From contig NC_087381.1 in the NCBI RefSeq assembly GCF_963675165.1, forward strand, positions 3,844,001-3,908,000: a DNA stretch of 64,000 nucleotides. The letters are read 5' to 3'. This DNA comes from Halichondria panicea (taxonomy: Eukaryota > Porifera > Demospongiae > Suberitida > Halichondriidae). Below are positions 1 to 23,200 of this stretch, piece after piece (within the stretch, counting starts at the first letter, position 1; each line of letters opens with the position of its first letter). The notes beneath the pieces are model-generated. The model saw nothing but the letters and a program-made list of their open reading frames with translations. It was not told where the DNA came from and did no database searches. A program made the position numbers and the translations under genes.

Positions 1-360
1 GAAGCAAACATGCAGACGTATGATGATAAAATACTACCCATTTTCTGTCAATAAACAAAAAAGGGGTGGATCTGCAAATAAGTCAGAGTTCACAAAGGTT
101 GTCTGGCAGCACATCTTTGCAATGTTTTCTGACTCTTATACAGTCAAAATCCAAGAACATGGCTAGAAGCCTAAAAGCTGTTAATTTTCATCACGTTGCA
201 ACCGTTGAGCAGTACATTACAGCTGGAATATCGTTGCGGCTGCGCCTCGAGACAAAATTACAGTGCAGTAATAGAACTTACATCCACAAAATAGAAGTGT
301 CTCGAAAATTTCGCGCTATACGGTATATTATATCAACATAAATTATTTTGCTACGCACGA

Positions 361-560
361 GTCTGAAGAGGCCTTCAAAGTAAGCAAAACTAGCTATAAC
401 TCAAGTGCAAATGCACAACTGATATTCAATTACTAGTATTAAGCCTATAGAAGCTCTTCCTTGCACTTCATTAATCAGTGAGCAGCTGTAGCAGCCCAGA
501 TCGACAGACAGACCGACAGACCGACAGAGAGACAGACACAGACACACACGCTTTCATTAG
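361..560 (+). repeat. partial copy of dispersed repeat R1
   Basis: This stretch resembles the distal part of the longer repeats at 8,733-9,267 and 41,296-41,857: it shares the block around CAAAGTAAGCAAAACTAG, the CCTATAGAA...CTCTT block and the downstream CAGACAGAC/CACACAC-rich tract. It looks like a truncated, diverged member of the same family. Confidence 0.5.
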
Positions 561-604
561 TTTTTTTATTTGTTCAAGAAAGTATAAGCACAGAGAAAAG
601 AGCC

Positions 605-793
605 ATGCTTGACGGTACTAAAACTCAAAGCGCCGGCAGAAACACGGAAGGTGCTCTCCAACAAGATGGCTATAAGCTTCCATGGGTCCACGGGCGCGGT
701 TTAGATACATTTTATCCAAGAAGAGCTTGCAACTCCAGTAAGGGACCTCGAATGGTCAACGCTGGAGTCAAGGAAGCTCTTGAGCATCTGTAG
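605..793 (+). CDS. unrecognised small ORF (62 codons)
   Basis: An ATG-initiated ORF of 62 codons with more GC and a more protein-like composition than its surroundings. It matches no family I recognise, has no clear splice partner and stands next to a repeat copy. It could be an exon of an unseen gene, a transposon remnant or a chance ORF. The minus strand here was tested as a continuation of the EGF gene and meets a stop codon in the required frame. Confidence 0.2.
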   Translation: MLDGTKTQSAGRNTEGALQQDGYKLPWVHGRGLDTFYPRRACNSSKGPRMVNAGVKEALEHL

Positions 794-1421
794 GAGTCGA
801 CGTGTTGCTCAACTAGCTCTTTGACGGCTGCAAAATTCGGCATAGTTTTGTTATTTTTTGCAGTCTGCATCGTGGATTGAATTGTTGCTAGGGGGAGGTC
901 CTTTTATAGTGCTGCCGTCACGTGGTATAAGTCAGATATGCCACACCTACTCGGAGGATATGCACCCCATATATCCTCTTAGGTGTGGTATATCCTATAC
1001 ATATAATTATGTGATCATTAGATTAGCAGTAAACTGAAACTATACTAATCTATTTTTAGCATCCAGTCCACACCATCATAACAACCAACTTCCTTTCAGA
1101 GTTTACCCTAATAAGGAAATGAAACCAAGGTGCGGCATTGCACCCACCTACTGTACTTAAATGTATCTGCAGTTTGAATATACCTTTGGTTACCAGGCAA
1201 CTATGAACACTGTGATTGGAATGTAGAGTGAGTTTAAGCACTACACCCATCAACCAATTAGCTTCCTTACAGTATGTCTGTGGGAAGTGCATGTACACAA
1301 CAACATGATGACAAAAGGAACATAAAAGAGACACTGGGCGCCCACTGCAACAACACTACTGAAACACTAGCTGTCACAGGCATGAATGTGTGCAGTTAAA
1401 ATAACTAAAACAAGCACTTAC

Positions 1422-4400
1422 GGAATCCATCGGTCTCTAGCTTTGGCTCCCTGTCATCATATACTCTGAGAGCAAACTGGTCCAAAGTGTTGAGCACACT
1501 ACTTACTGCTTCTTGGTCTGCATTCTACAGTCAACACACCATTAATATTAAAATGCACGCAAACAAAGCCACTGTGACTATCATATCTTAATTGGGCCAA
1601 CTAAGAAACAATAATAATATATAACTAAGATAACTAGGATATCAACATAGTTACCTTAATGTTATAGACAGGTATAGCTTTTTCAGATTTTTCTCTGCAT
1701 TTAGGGTACTAATTTTGGCGGATTTGTAGCAAATTCATTACCACAATGTATTAGTCAAAAGATGTACAAGTATGAGTTTTAAGGTTGAATGGAAAGTTTG
1801 GATTCAGATACAGATGAGAAAAGGGCTAGCTTATAATTATATACTCTCAAAAGTACATTAGAAAAAAAGGAAATTTTTGTTTTATATTTTTAATGAGATT
1901 CATAATTTTTTAATTGCTATTAGCGCGTACTTAATTTAGCGTTAATCACCAATTTGCTAAAATTAGTACCCGTTTATAATAGTAGGCACTGTACGCAAAA
2001 AATTCATTCAACATACGGAGTACCTTAATTAAGGTGACATACATAATTATATTTTCATGCTGCAGTTCGTTCGTTACCTTAAGGTGACAAAGTTAGATTT
2101 TTCTGCTATTTCACTGTCAGTGCATGTGCAGTTTAAAATGCCTTTTCCAATTATCCGCGAGTACACATTATTTTTGTGATTTTATTCTCGAAATAGCAGA
2201 AATTAATGCCCGGGAAAATATGTCACCCTAAGGTATAATTACGATCCCAAAGCATGCACCAACTGTAGCAAGTTATGATTAACATAATGATCAAATCGAC
2301 TGCTCTAGATGTACGTAGAAACTGACCTCTCCCCCACCAGTATCCACTCTGCCAAAGAAGTCATCCACAATGTTAGTTAGCAACTGTAGCAATACACACA
2401 AAAGCAGTGGGCTAGCCAAAGTAAAAACATAATTGTATATGCATCAATCCACAACTAAACAACGTCCAACAAGCACATGTACTACATGTATATGTGTATA
2501 CTCACCACGCTGAACTCCCGAGAGGCCAGCTGTCCATTTTTAATAAGTCTGGAAACCAAATCAGCAAGCAGTTTAGCTATTTGTGTGCTATTTGAGTTAT
2601 TCAGTGCATTGCGAATTTCTTCCAGGCTCCCAAATTCCACACCTACAGAATTCGAGGTAATTAATAATACTATATCTACTTCGTTTTTGCAGGAAATAAT
2701 TATAACGATGCTGCCCCGCAATACTGTGCCTTTGGCTAAGTTACAACCTGGAAACACAAGGTTAAACCATGACATACACCCTGCATTTCTTTACACCCGG
2801 TCTGGCAGTACAAATTAAGACTTTGTCTGGGGAGCTAGAAAGCACTACTGATGTTCCCCCCTAAAATTTATAATAGCACATTCAGGTACTAGTTTTTATG
2901 ATGAGAACACTTACGCAACCTCAAAACTCACTAGAATACAACTAAGACAGTAGAGGTGTACAAGCCTAAGTTAGACAACTGACTACCTGTTTAACAGCAT
3001 ACCAAAAAATCAAAAGCACCTACATGTATGCGCAGTCAACCATATAGAATTTCTTACAATGTTGTACATGTACATACATGTAGGTAAAATATATGGTACG
3101 TGTTTTCACTGTAACAGTTTACGTAGCGCGCAACATGTTATGCAGAAGTGAAAGCCGAAAATAAAAGACAACACTACATGTAGCTGTCAGTTGTGTATTC
3201 AACCACCCACACTTGACTTTCGCACATAAGAATTTTAGCATAGGGACTGAACTAACCTTGACAAACAGAGTCGTTACGCACAGAAATGAATCCACTTTGA
3301 CAAACACACTTGTAGGACCCATTAGTGTTTCTACACAGTGACATCGCAATTTCATTGCACTCATTCATCTCTGAAGATGCACATTCATCAATGTCTGCAT
3401 GTACATGTAAAATATGAAACTATAATTATGCAGTCATAAGTATAACCCAAAGTGTATAATTCCCTGTTTATACATGACATCTACATACATGTAGTTTAAT
3501 TTACGGTTACGAGGAAACAGATCACATATCACCCCTTTCCTCATTCAAACCTTGACAACTGAAGCCATTTGTTGACACGTTAAATCCTTGAGGGCAGCTG
3601 CACTGGTAAGAGCCATGAGTGTTCAAACATTGCGCTTCACACTGGTTTAAGTCAGAAGATTCACACTCATTAATATCTGTAGGATTGCGTACGAATCAAT
3701 AATCAGAATGGAATACCTGCAATGTAACTGCATGCAAATTTTTACTAATAAACATGAGTTACAGGATGTCAAACCTTGACAACTGAAGCCATTATTCAAC
3801 AGACTGAATCCTTCTGAGCAGTTACACTGGAAGGAGCCGTTAGTGTTGATACAAATATCCTCACAATTGTTCAGGTCAGAAGATACACATTCATCAATAT
3901 CTGTAATGGCCGGAATATACAGTAAGTAGAATTACTTGTACTAACTGTATCGTGCAACACTGATGATCGCTTTAATTGTTCAATGAATCAAGGCAACGAT
4001 GTACATGCAGGGTTTAATGTAGGGGGGGGGGGGGGCAAAGAATTATTTTTATATAATGACATTATAAACTTAAACACATGAAACTGTACCTACATGTATA
4101 TAATATACATATATTAAGTACTTAGGAATTATTATTCACGTAAGCAATTTTTCAGAAATGAGCATAGCCCAAATGCAGTGCTATCGCGCACATGTAATGC
4201 AGCCGGAGAAAGGGACATACGTACATAGCACTACGGTTATCTTACCCCGACAACTGAAGCTATCTGGCGAAAGACTGAATCCAGGCAAGCAGTCACACTG
4301 ATATGACCCATTGGTGTTGAAACACATTTCATCACAGTTATTCAAAGGAGAACTGCATTCATCAATGTCTGCAATTATACATTATAGCATAATTATAACA

Positions 4401-7062
4401 CTGCATGTACATGCATATACATGTACCATCACAGGTGCGGCGATCAGCAGCCAGATCGAATCCATTCATACAGCTACACTCGTACGAACCAGGAGTGTTA
4501 CGACAAAACTGACCGCAGACGCCTGACTCACACTCGTTAATGTCTGTGCCAATAAACTACTAATTAATTCAACAGACACGGTGTACCTGTACCTGTACAG
4601 TTTCGTCCATCTGGAGATAGTGTGTACCCTCTATTACACACACAAACAAAAGAGCCAGGAGTATTATTGCATCCCTGTTCACACCCACGCTCTGTCGTTA
4701 GGCACTCGTTGATGTCTACAGAATGAAACAATAGCAGTTTGTTCAGACTATATGCCAAGTACACTAATTGTTAGGTACATTCGTAAACATGAGACAGACG
4801 TAATACTTGGCTTACGCCCTAAACCTATGTGACATTGTTATATGTGTTTACACAGCCGTACCTGCACAAGACCTCCCGTCACTATCCAGCATGTACCCAT
4901 CCATACACCCACACTGGAAAGAGCCATTGGTGTTGAAGCAGAGTTGGTCGCAGACATTTGGTACCATAGAGCACTCATCTACATCTGAAGAATGAGGAAG
5001 TACATGTATGATGCCATAACAACTACAATTTAGACTAAAGCATTCTCACTAAACGACACTAACTCTATTGGGTGTTTAATGTTTCCACATACCTTCACAC
5101 TGAAATCCATTAGATAGAAGCGTGTATCCATTGAAACATGAGCAATTATACGAGCCATCATTGTTAGTACAATCTTGTTCGCAATTATTGGTCCCAGGAA
5201 CTAAACACTCGTCAAAGTCTATTACACAAAATAATAGTGTAATAAAAATTATAATTATATGCAGCGCACGCATTATACAGCTCGAGTCAGTATGCAGTAC
5301 GTGATTTACCAACACACGAGACTCCATTATCAGAGATATTGAATCCATCCCTGCATTCACAATGATAAGATCCGGGTTTGTTGACACATGTTTGTTCACA
5401 ATTACCATTGCTTTCTGCACACTCATTAACATCTGCATGAGTGAAGAATTCAATGATAATTAATGTTTTGTAACAATAACTTAATTAACTTCAAAGGCTA
5501 TAGGTGGTCTACAGCATGCTGTAAACAGAAGATGTACTATACTGTTTCCATAGTAACTTACAGTGCACTGTAGTCCACTAAACTTACGCAATACCATTAT
5601 AATAATTTTACAGACCTAAACATGATCCAATAGTTCCTTCAGCTGGTACACGGTAGCCAATCGCTTTACAGCTATCACACTGAGTACTGCCAATAGAGCA
5701 AACACTGCGACCATCACCACACTCGGAAACATTACATGATCCAGCACCTGTATTGCAGTCAGTATAATGTCTTCACACGGGAAAAACTAACATGTATGCA
5801 TGGTGCTGCACGTGCAGTACTACATAATTATTATTATATGTAACTCCAAACTTGTAGCTAATTTAAAATGTAATGGCCCTGCAATGCGTTTTTGTGAGCA
5901 GTACAACTGGAGTTGAAAATAAAATATCTCATGCACACACAAAAGTAATATGCAAACACTCTTACCAGTTATGTCTTCCTCTGGGCACAATGCTGCAGTG
6001 TTATCCAGGGGTAAATCAGAGATGGTCAGTGATCTCCTTGAGGTTTCCATTCTGAAAGCCTCCTTTCTGAAGTAAAGCTGCTGGTTGTTTGTTGTGTCAC
6101 ATGATAAGTTTGTCACATTACCGGCCTGGGTTTGGTACATACTCGACCTGAAATCATAAAGTCATGTTACTATGGAATCTATTTTACTTTGATCTTAGAG
6201 AGCCGCAAAGTGCAGAGTACAGCTAGTACAGCTAGAGCCGTAACAATTCTGTGCGAGCATGCAGTTCTGAAATTCAAACTACCAGCAATTCCCCTAATAT
6301 TCTTTGTCGTGCATAACTCTAATTACGAGCCAAATTGCATGGAACCATTCATAGACACATACTAACTTGCAGTTCACTCACATGTTTTTAGCGTCAAAAT
6401 TGTTTCTTAGCACAACATGTCTGCACAAGCCATTCCATACAGTCAGAGTGATGTCATCCAGTGACCAAGTACCTACCCCATAACGTGAGATTGCCATAAA
6501 TCTTTGCATCCATCTCACACTGACGCCATCCACCAAGAAGGCAGGATCACATATATACTCTCGAAACTGGAACTGCCGGTTACCTTCCACAAATTGTCGC
6601 GAAAAATTACTTGAATATTGTAGAGCTTCTGCAGTCACCATGTTGTTTCCCAATAGTCTCACAATTGACGAGTTGGTCTCATTAAAGCTGGGTGTGTAAA
6701 ATCGAACTGGCTGCCAGTTACTCGATGGAGTTTTCCGAATTTCCAAACGAATTCCCTGCTCCAGGGTTTCAGGGACATCACATCCGAACCTCAGCTTAAA
6801 CGAAATTTCCCTGTGGTGCAAGAGGCAGAGCTATTAATAGGTCTAAAAACTAAGCTACTGTATATTAATCAAAGCAAAGCTAGTGGACCACTATTAAAAA
6901 CATGCTGCTGCTACAATTAACTCACAAGAACGGTGATGTCTGACAGCACTGCACAGAGTCAGAAGATGTAAGTGAAGTGAGGCAAGAGCTGGGCAGCTCT
7001 GCGACAGTCACCTTCAGGCAGAGAGTCAGCAGAAAAATAGCTTCATAAAGTATTAAACTCAT
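1422..7062 (-). CDS. EGF-repeat secreted or adhesion-GPCR-like protein, 5' part (16 exons)
   Basis: Exons in transcript order: 6926-7062, 6382-6810, 5966-6147, 5616-5747, 5310-5432, 5093-5218, 4862-4984, 4593-4715, 4427-4543, 4246-4368, 3775-3900, 3551-3676, 3257-3394, 2506-2642, 2327-2383, 1422-1524. All join in frame (about 767 codons). Exon 1 encodes a hydrophobic signal peptide ([16 protein letters not shown]). Exons 2-3 resemble a reelin-type jelly-roll module (FKLRFGCD near its start, [10 protein letters not shown] near its end). Exon 4 is cysteine-rich. The next nine exons are one EGF domain each, all in phase 1, most starting D-(I/V)-(D/N)-E-C with the N...GS(Y/F).C core of calcium-binding EGF. 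The last three exons resemble helices preceding a GAIN domain ([14 protein letters not shown]). No stop codon or 7TM region is seen, so the gene probably continues below position 1. The product could be an EGF adhesion GPCR or a secreted fibrillin-like protein. Confidence 0.8.
1704..1971. mobile_element. MITE with GGGTACTAATTTT ends
   Basis: About 268 bp bounded by inverted copies of GGGTACTAATTTT (left, near 1,704; reverse complement ending near 1,971), with the similarity continuing imperfectly inward (GGC/AGC, then AAAT). It has no coding capacity and lies in an intron of the EGF gene. It is probably a non-autonomous DNA transposon. The target duplication was not resolved. Confidence 0.5.
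2075..2235. mobile_element. 161-bp MITE with TACCTTAAGGTGAC ends
   Basis: Inverted ends TACCTTAAGGTGAC and GTCACCCTAAGGTA enclose 133 bp of non-coding AT-rich DNA. Pieces of the interior (AATAGCAGAAAT...AATATGTCAC) recur near 15,025-15,060, and AATAGCAGAAAT also near 8,620. It lies in an intron of the EGF gene. The TA at each end fits a TA-targeting (Tc1/mariner-like) origin, but that is inference. Confidence 0.55.
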
Positions 7063-7359
7063 GATACAAAACTCGGAGCTTGCATTCGTTGTAGATTCAA
7101 GGTGTCTTAGTTAAGTTGAGTCTGAGAGTCGATTTACACTAGATCCTAATCATGGTCTTTAGGTTAATTATGACATGCAAGGGAAGTAGCCTAAGCTTCC
7201 ACAGTGTGCTCTTTCTAGAAGTGCTGAGTTGTTGCCCAACAATTTTCTTTGCTGTCTAAGAGCTAGCTAGAGCTAAGCCCACCCCACAACGTTCACATTC
7301 CTGACAAAATTTCCGCAGTACACTCTACATCCTTTATTCTTCTTGGTACTTGAAACAGG
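7063..7359. promoter_or_regulatory. shared spacer between divergent start codons
   Basis: Only 297 bp separate the start codon of the minus-strand EGF gene (7,062) from the start codon of plus-strand PSMC1 (7,360). Both 5' untranslated regions and both core promoters must lie here unless further non-coding exons exist. No convincing TATA element was identified, which fits a housekeeping promoter. A bidirectional promoter is inferred from position only. Confidence 0.45.
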
Positions 7360-19317
<11,958 letters not shown>

Positions 19318-20256
19318 ACTGTACTCCATAAAGTTATGCTCTATCATAATTATTATCCCAAGCAAACTGGTGTATGCATGCATGCATGGTGAATAGTCCA
19401 CAGACTAAAATTAATGTGTATAAATTATATAGTATTTGAATAGCAGACACCTTGGTACCAAGCCTCCGCCCTTAATAGTACTAACCGAATAATTATTAGA
19501 ACCCGCGAAAGTTTCTGCTGAGACCGGGCTTTGTAACCAAATAGCAGGGTTTCATCTAGTGGGGGGTTAGCATGTAATAGAGGGTGTGGTTAACAAATAT
19601 GGGAGTGGCCAAACATTTTGCGGCATGTGTAAACCTTCCCCCCCCCCCCAAACTTCTAATCCTAGATGAAACGAAACCCTAGGGATTTTCACTATACGAT
19701 ATTATAATTATTATACAAATTGCATTGAATCTGGGTCATCGTAGTACATCTATAGTCTCCAAGACATGACTTCTCTGCATACCCAGGTGACCCGACATAC
19801 CATGCATGCATGTCCGTAGCCTGGAATTTCTGTAAGACAATCAATTATTTAATAGCGTTTCAAGCAAGTTTTGCAAGTATAATTCTCAAATCACAGTTAC
19901 TAGCTAGCTTGATCTTTATAATTATAATTATAGCGTGCAACTATAATTATAGTATGAGATTGTAAATTGCGAATCCATGCACAAGCTAAAATTAGTTGTA
20001 CACGGCTATAATTATACAAATGTATACAACGTACACTAGACCTAGATCGTGATTCGCATTGGAGATATGTTGAAATGAGTGCCAAATGAGAAGCAGTTTC
20101 CTCCACCACCAAACAGCCACATAGCTCCATCATCAAGCAAGTGCATCGTAAAACAATGCAGTAGTATTGGTGGGTTTTGACGCGGTGCCTAATAAAAAAA
20201 ATAATGAATAGAAATGTTGAAAAGCACCTGAATTAGCAATCATTTTCTCAAGCCAA
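19318..20256. other. spacer between convergent PSMC1 and TYW4
   Basis: About 940 bp between the stop codons of two convergent genes. It should hold both 3' untranslated regions. No coding sequence was recognised. There is a C-rich run near 19,640. Confidence 0.6.
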
Positions 20257-23200
20257 TTAAGTCACCTTTATTTTATACGTTGTGGTCTCGTCTGTTTTTA
20301 GGTTAATAATTACTGCCTCCATGTCCTCCAAACAGCCCACTCCACCAACAAGAATAACACTGTCCTTGTGAACACAACAACCACAACTAAACCTGCATGT
20401 GAAAATAATTATTGTGTAACACGTACAATAATTAAACCATGCACCAAGCTGCTGAACTTTTTGGGGTGGGGTCCACAATGGTAACAATCAAAGCAATGCA
20501 GTGCTCAGTATATGGCATGTTGCATCACTACCATGGCAACCATATATTGTTACCGTATAGCGCGAAATTTTCGAGGCACTTATATTTCGTGGATTAGCCT
20601 CTAAAAGCTATTTCGTTGTACAATGTTCGCGGAATGACTGCTTACCGGAAGCTACCCCTTTAAATCTCTGCATGTTATAGCAGGTAATTCAATTTTCGTG
20701 TAGGATTCTAACCCACGAAATCCGCGAAAATTAAGCCCTCTCGAAAATTTCGCGCTATACGGTATATGGCATAATGCACTGGGATTATAAATTATGCAAG
20801 TAGATTTCTGTAAGAGATATCCATTTGGGACTTATGCCCCACCATCCCACCTAATAACTCATTTGGTCCCTTTTATAGGCTATTACTTTTAAAACTAGAA
20901 GTGGGAAGAAAACCTAAAAATATACTATGGAATTCAGCAAACATTACTAATGAATTCCTTCAAAACACATGTCTTTTATTACGATCTATGACCAGTCAGA
21001 TGAGTTTAACGTCATTGGGCAACAAGTTAGTTATTACAGGCGCCCTCGTGCAATAATTATGTTGCTCCAGTGCAATAATTATATGGCATGTTGCACTCTG
21101 GCTGGGCAATAACTAATATATGTAGGTCGACAAATAATTATAAGCCCAGTGCGGAGTAGCCTCGATCCCAGCCCCTCTCACTAGAGAGCGGCCTGGAATC
21201 GAGGCTAAGTGCGGAGATTTAGCTGCAGTAGGTTGCCTAGCTAGATCTCCGGCTTCCTCTGCATAAATGCAGCCCTGCTATATAACATTGATACATAATT
21301 TTATACCTAGGAGTAAATGGCAGTGAAATCGCTAATTGTAATAAACTCCAGTCATCTTCTTCGTGCTTGATGTAATAGCACATATTTAAAGGGACCATTT
21401 CCTCGTTCAATCCTCCCATTACAATGACACCACCGTCATGGGTCACAGCAGCATGAGAGTGAGTACCTTGTGGAAGGTGGATAGGCAACTGCAAGAAAAA
21501 ATGCTGGTCTATTTTTGTTGAGAATATCCCTGTGATTATTTATGATCTTTAATGCTTTCAAAAAAATGCTTAATTTCAAGAAATCCACCAAATTGATAAT
21601 CATTAAGAGGGCAAAAATTAAAATTAATAATGATCAACATGACATGTCACGATCCAGCTGGTGGTTTCCTTCCCTATATGCAGTGCAAGTTACCTTCTTG
21701 CATTTCCAGTCTGAGGTTTGAATTAAGATGACATCGTCTAGAAATGAGTTATCAATTGTACATCCACCAGTGATTAGAAGACACTCGTGTCCTATAATAA
21801 TAATTCCTATAATATCATAAACACGAGAATAATTATCGTATTATTATGACCGCTTCATGGGATTAAGGCTCCAAAAACGTTACGTGATAATATTTATGGG
21901 GCTGTGAATGCCTCAACTATATTATAAACGCCGATAATTATTGCCTCGCATAATAAGTATTAGTTAATGTACAGTGTAGAGGGGTTTATGACAGTAAACC
22001 TCCCGACTACGAGGGCGTAAGCCCGAGGGGGAGGTGTGGTTTACTGTCATAAACCCCGAGGCACTGTGCAATAATTGATATATGTCCCATCTGATTGGCT
22101 GACTGTATCAAGCTGCATGACTACCACATAGCAACACTATTCAAACAAGAAGACAACTAGGAAAAGATAGCTCGTTCACACCAGGGCTGCTGTCCACACT
22201 CAAATCCTTGCGCGCGCAGCCTGGACAGAATAATATTATGAGCAGCCAGCCTCTCCCACAAAGTGAACGGTACAGAGCCAATCCCCCTCTCTGTTCAATT
22301 AGTCAGTCCCTTCCTCCACTTCCTGCGCAGCAACCAGCCAGAAGAAACAACACAGCTAGCTCTAGACAGTGTCTAGACCAGCTCTCTTCAGCTACATGTA
22401 TGCCAGGCTAGTAGGCAAGCAAAGGTAAGCTTAAAATAGCCACTCCTATATTATTACTAAACTGGCTTCAAAATACAAAAGCTGAACAGGCCTAGTGCAG
22501 TGCGTGCAGTACTAGTGCTAGTGAGCAAGGCTCAGCCTGAGCCCTAGCCCTCTCCCAGAGTGTCTCTAAAGCAGCTCTTTCTGCAAGCACACAGCAGAAT
22601 TTTTGATGAACTAGTCTACAGACTACACCCTCTGTCTCTATGTTTTCATTTATGAGATTTTGTTTCTCATGCATTCATTCATCGAAAACACCATTAATTT
22701 ATTTTTACTGCATATGCTTGAGGTGCCAATTTATGAGCCATAATATTATTTTCCCTTGTAGCCCTGAGGTGCCAATTTATGACAGTTAAACCGGGCCCCA
22801 CTAGACTACATGGCAAAAGTGTAGTAGGTGGGAAATATTAATAATTATTAGTTAGTATAATTATTGCACATGAACTTCTACTAGTACAGTCAGCATGGTA
22901 CGATATAATTATAGCTTTCTCTTTTTTTGTATACTGCAAGGAGATGAGAACATGCAGTTACAGCTTTCATAACGTACCTTGATACATTAAAATGTTGGCT
23001 GAATGTCTCCATCTTGGCCCAATTCTATCAGCTGGAGCTTCAAATTTGACTATTTTGAAGCGACAACAATCCATATCTTCAATTGTGATGGATAGACAAT
23101 CAGTCTGGGGATGGATAGGAGATTGTCGTCCACCAGTTACTAGTATTCTACCATCAGCCAGTAACACAGTTCTGTGATGAACTATCCCAGCTATGCAGAA

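Noticed and set aside
600-830. Minus-strand continuation of the EGF gene after the acceptor near 790
   Set aside because: In the phase required by the preceding exon a stop codon follows after about six codons.
1056-1334. Minus-strand ORF as the next exon of the EGF/GAIN gene
   Set aside because: It shows no GAIN or membrane character and no acceptor in the required phase.
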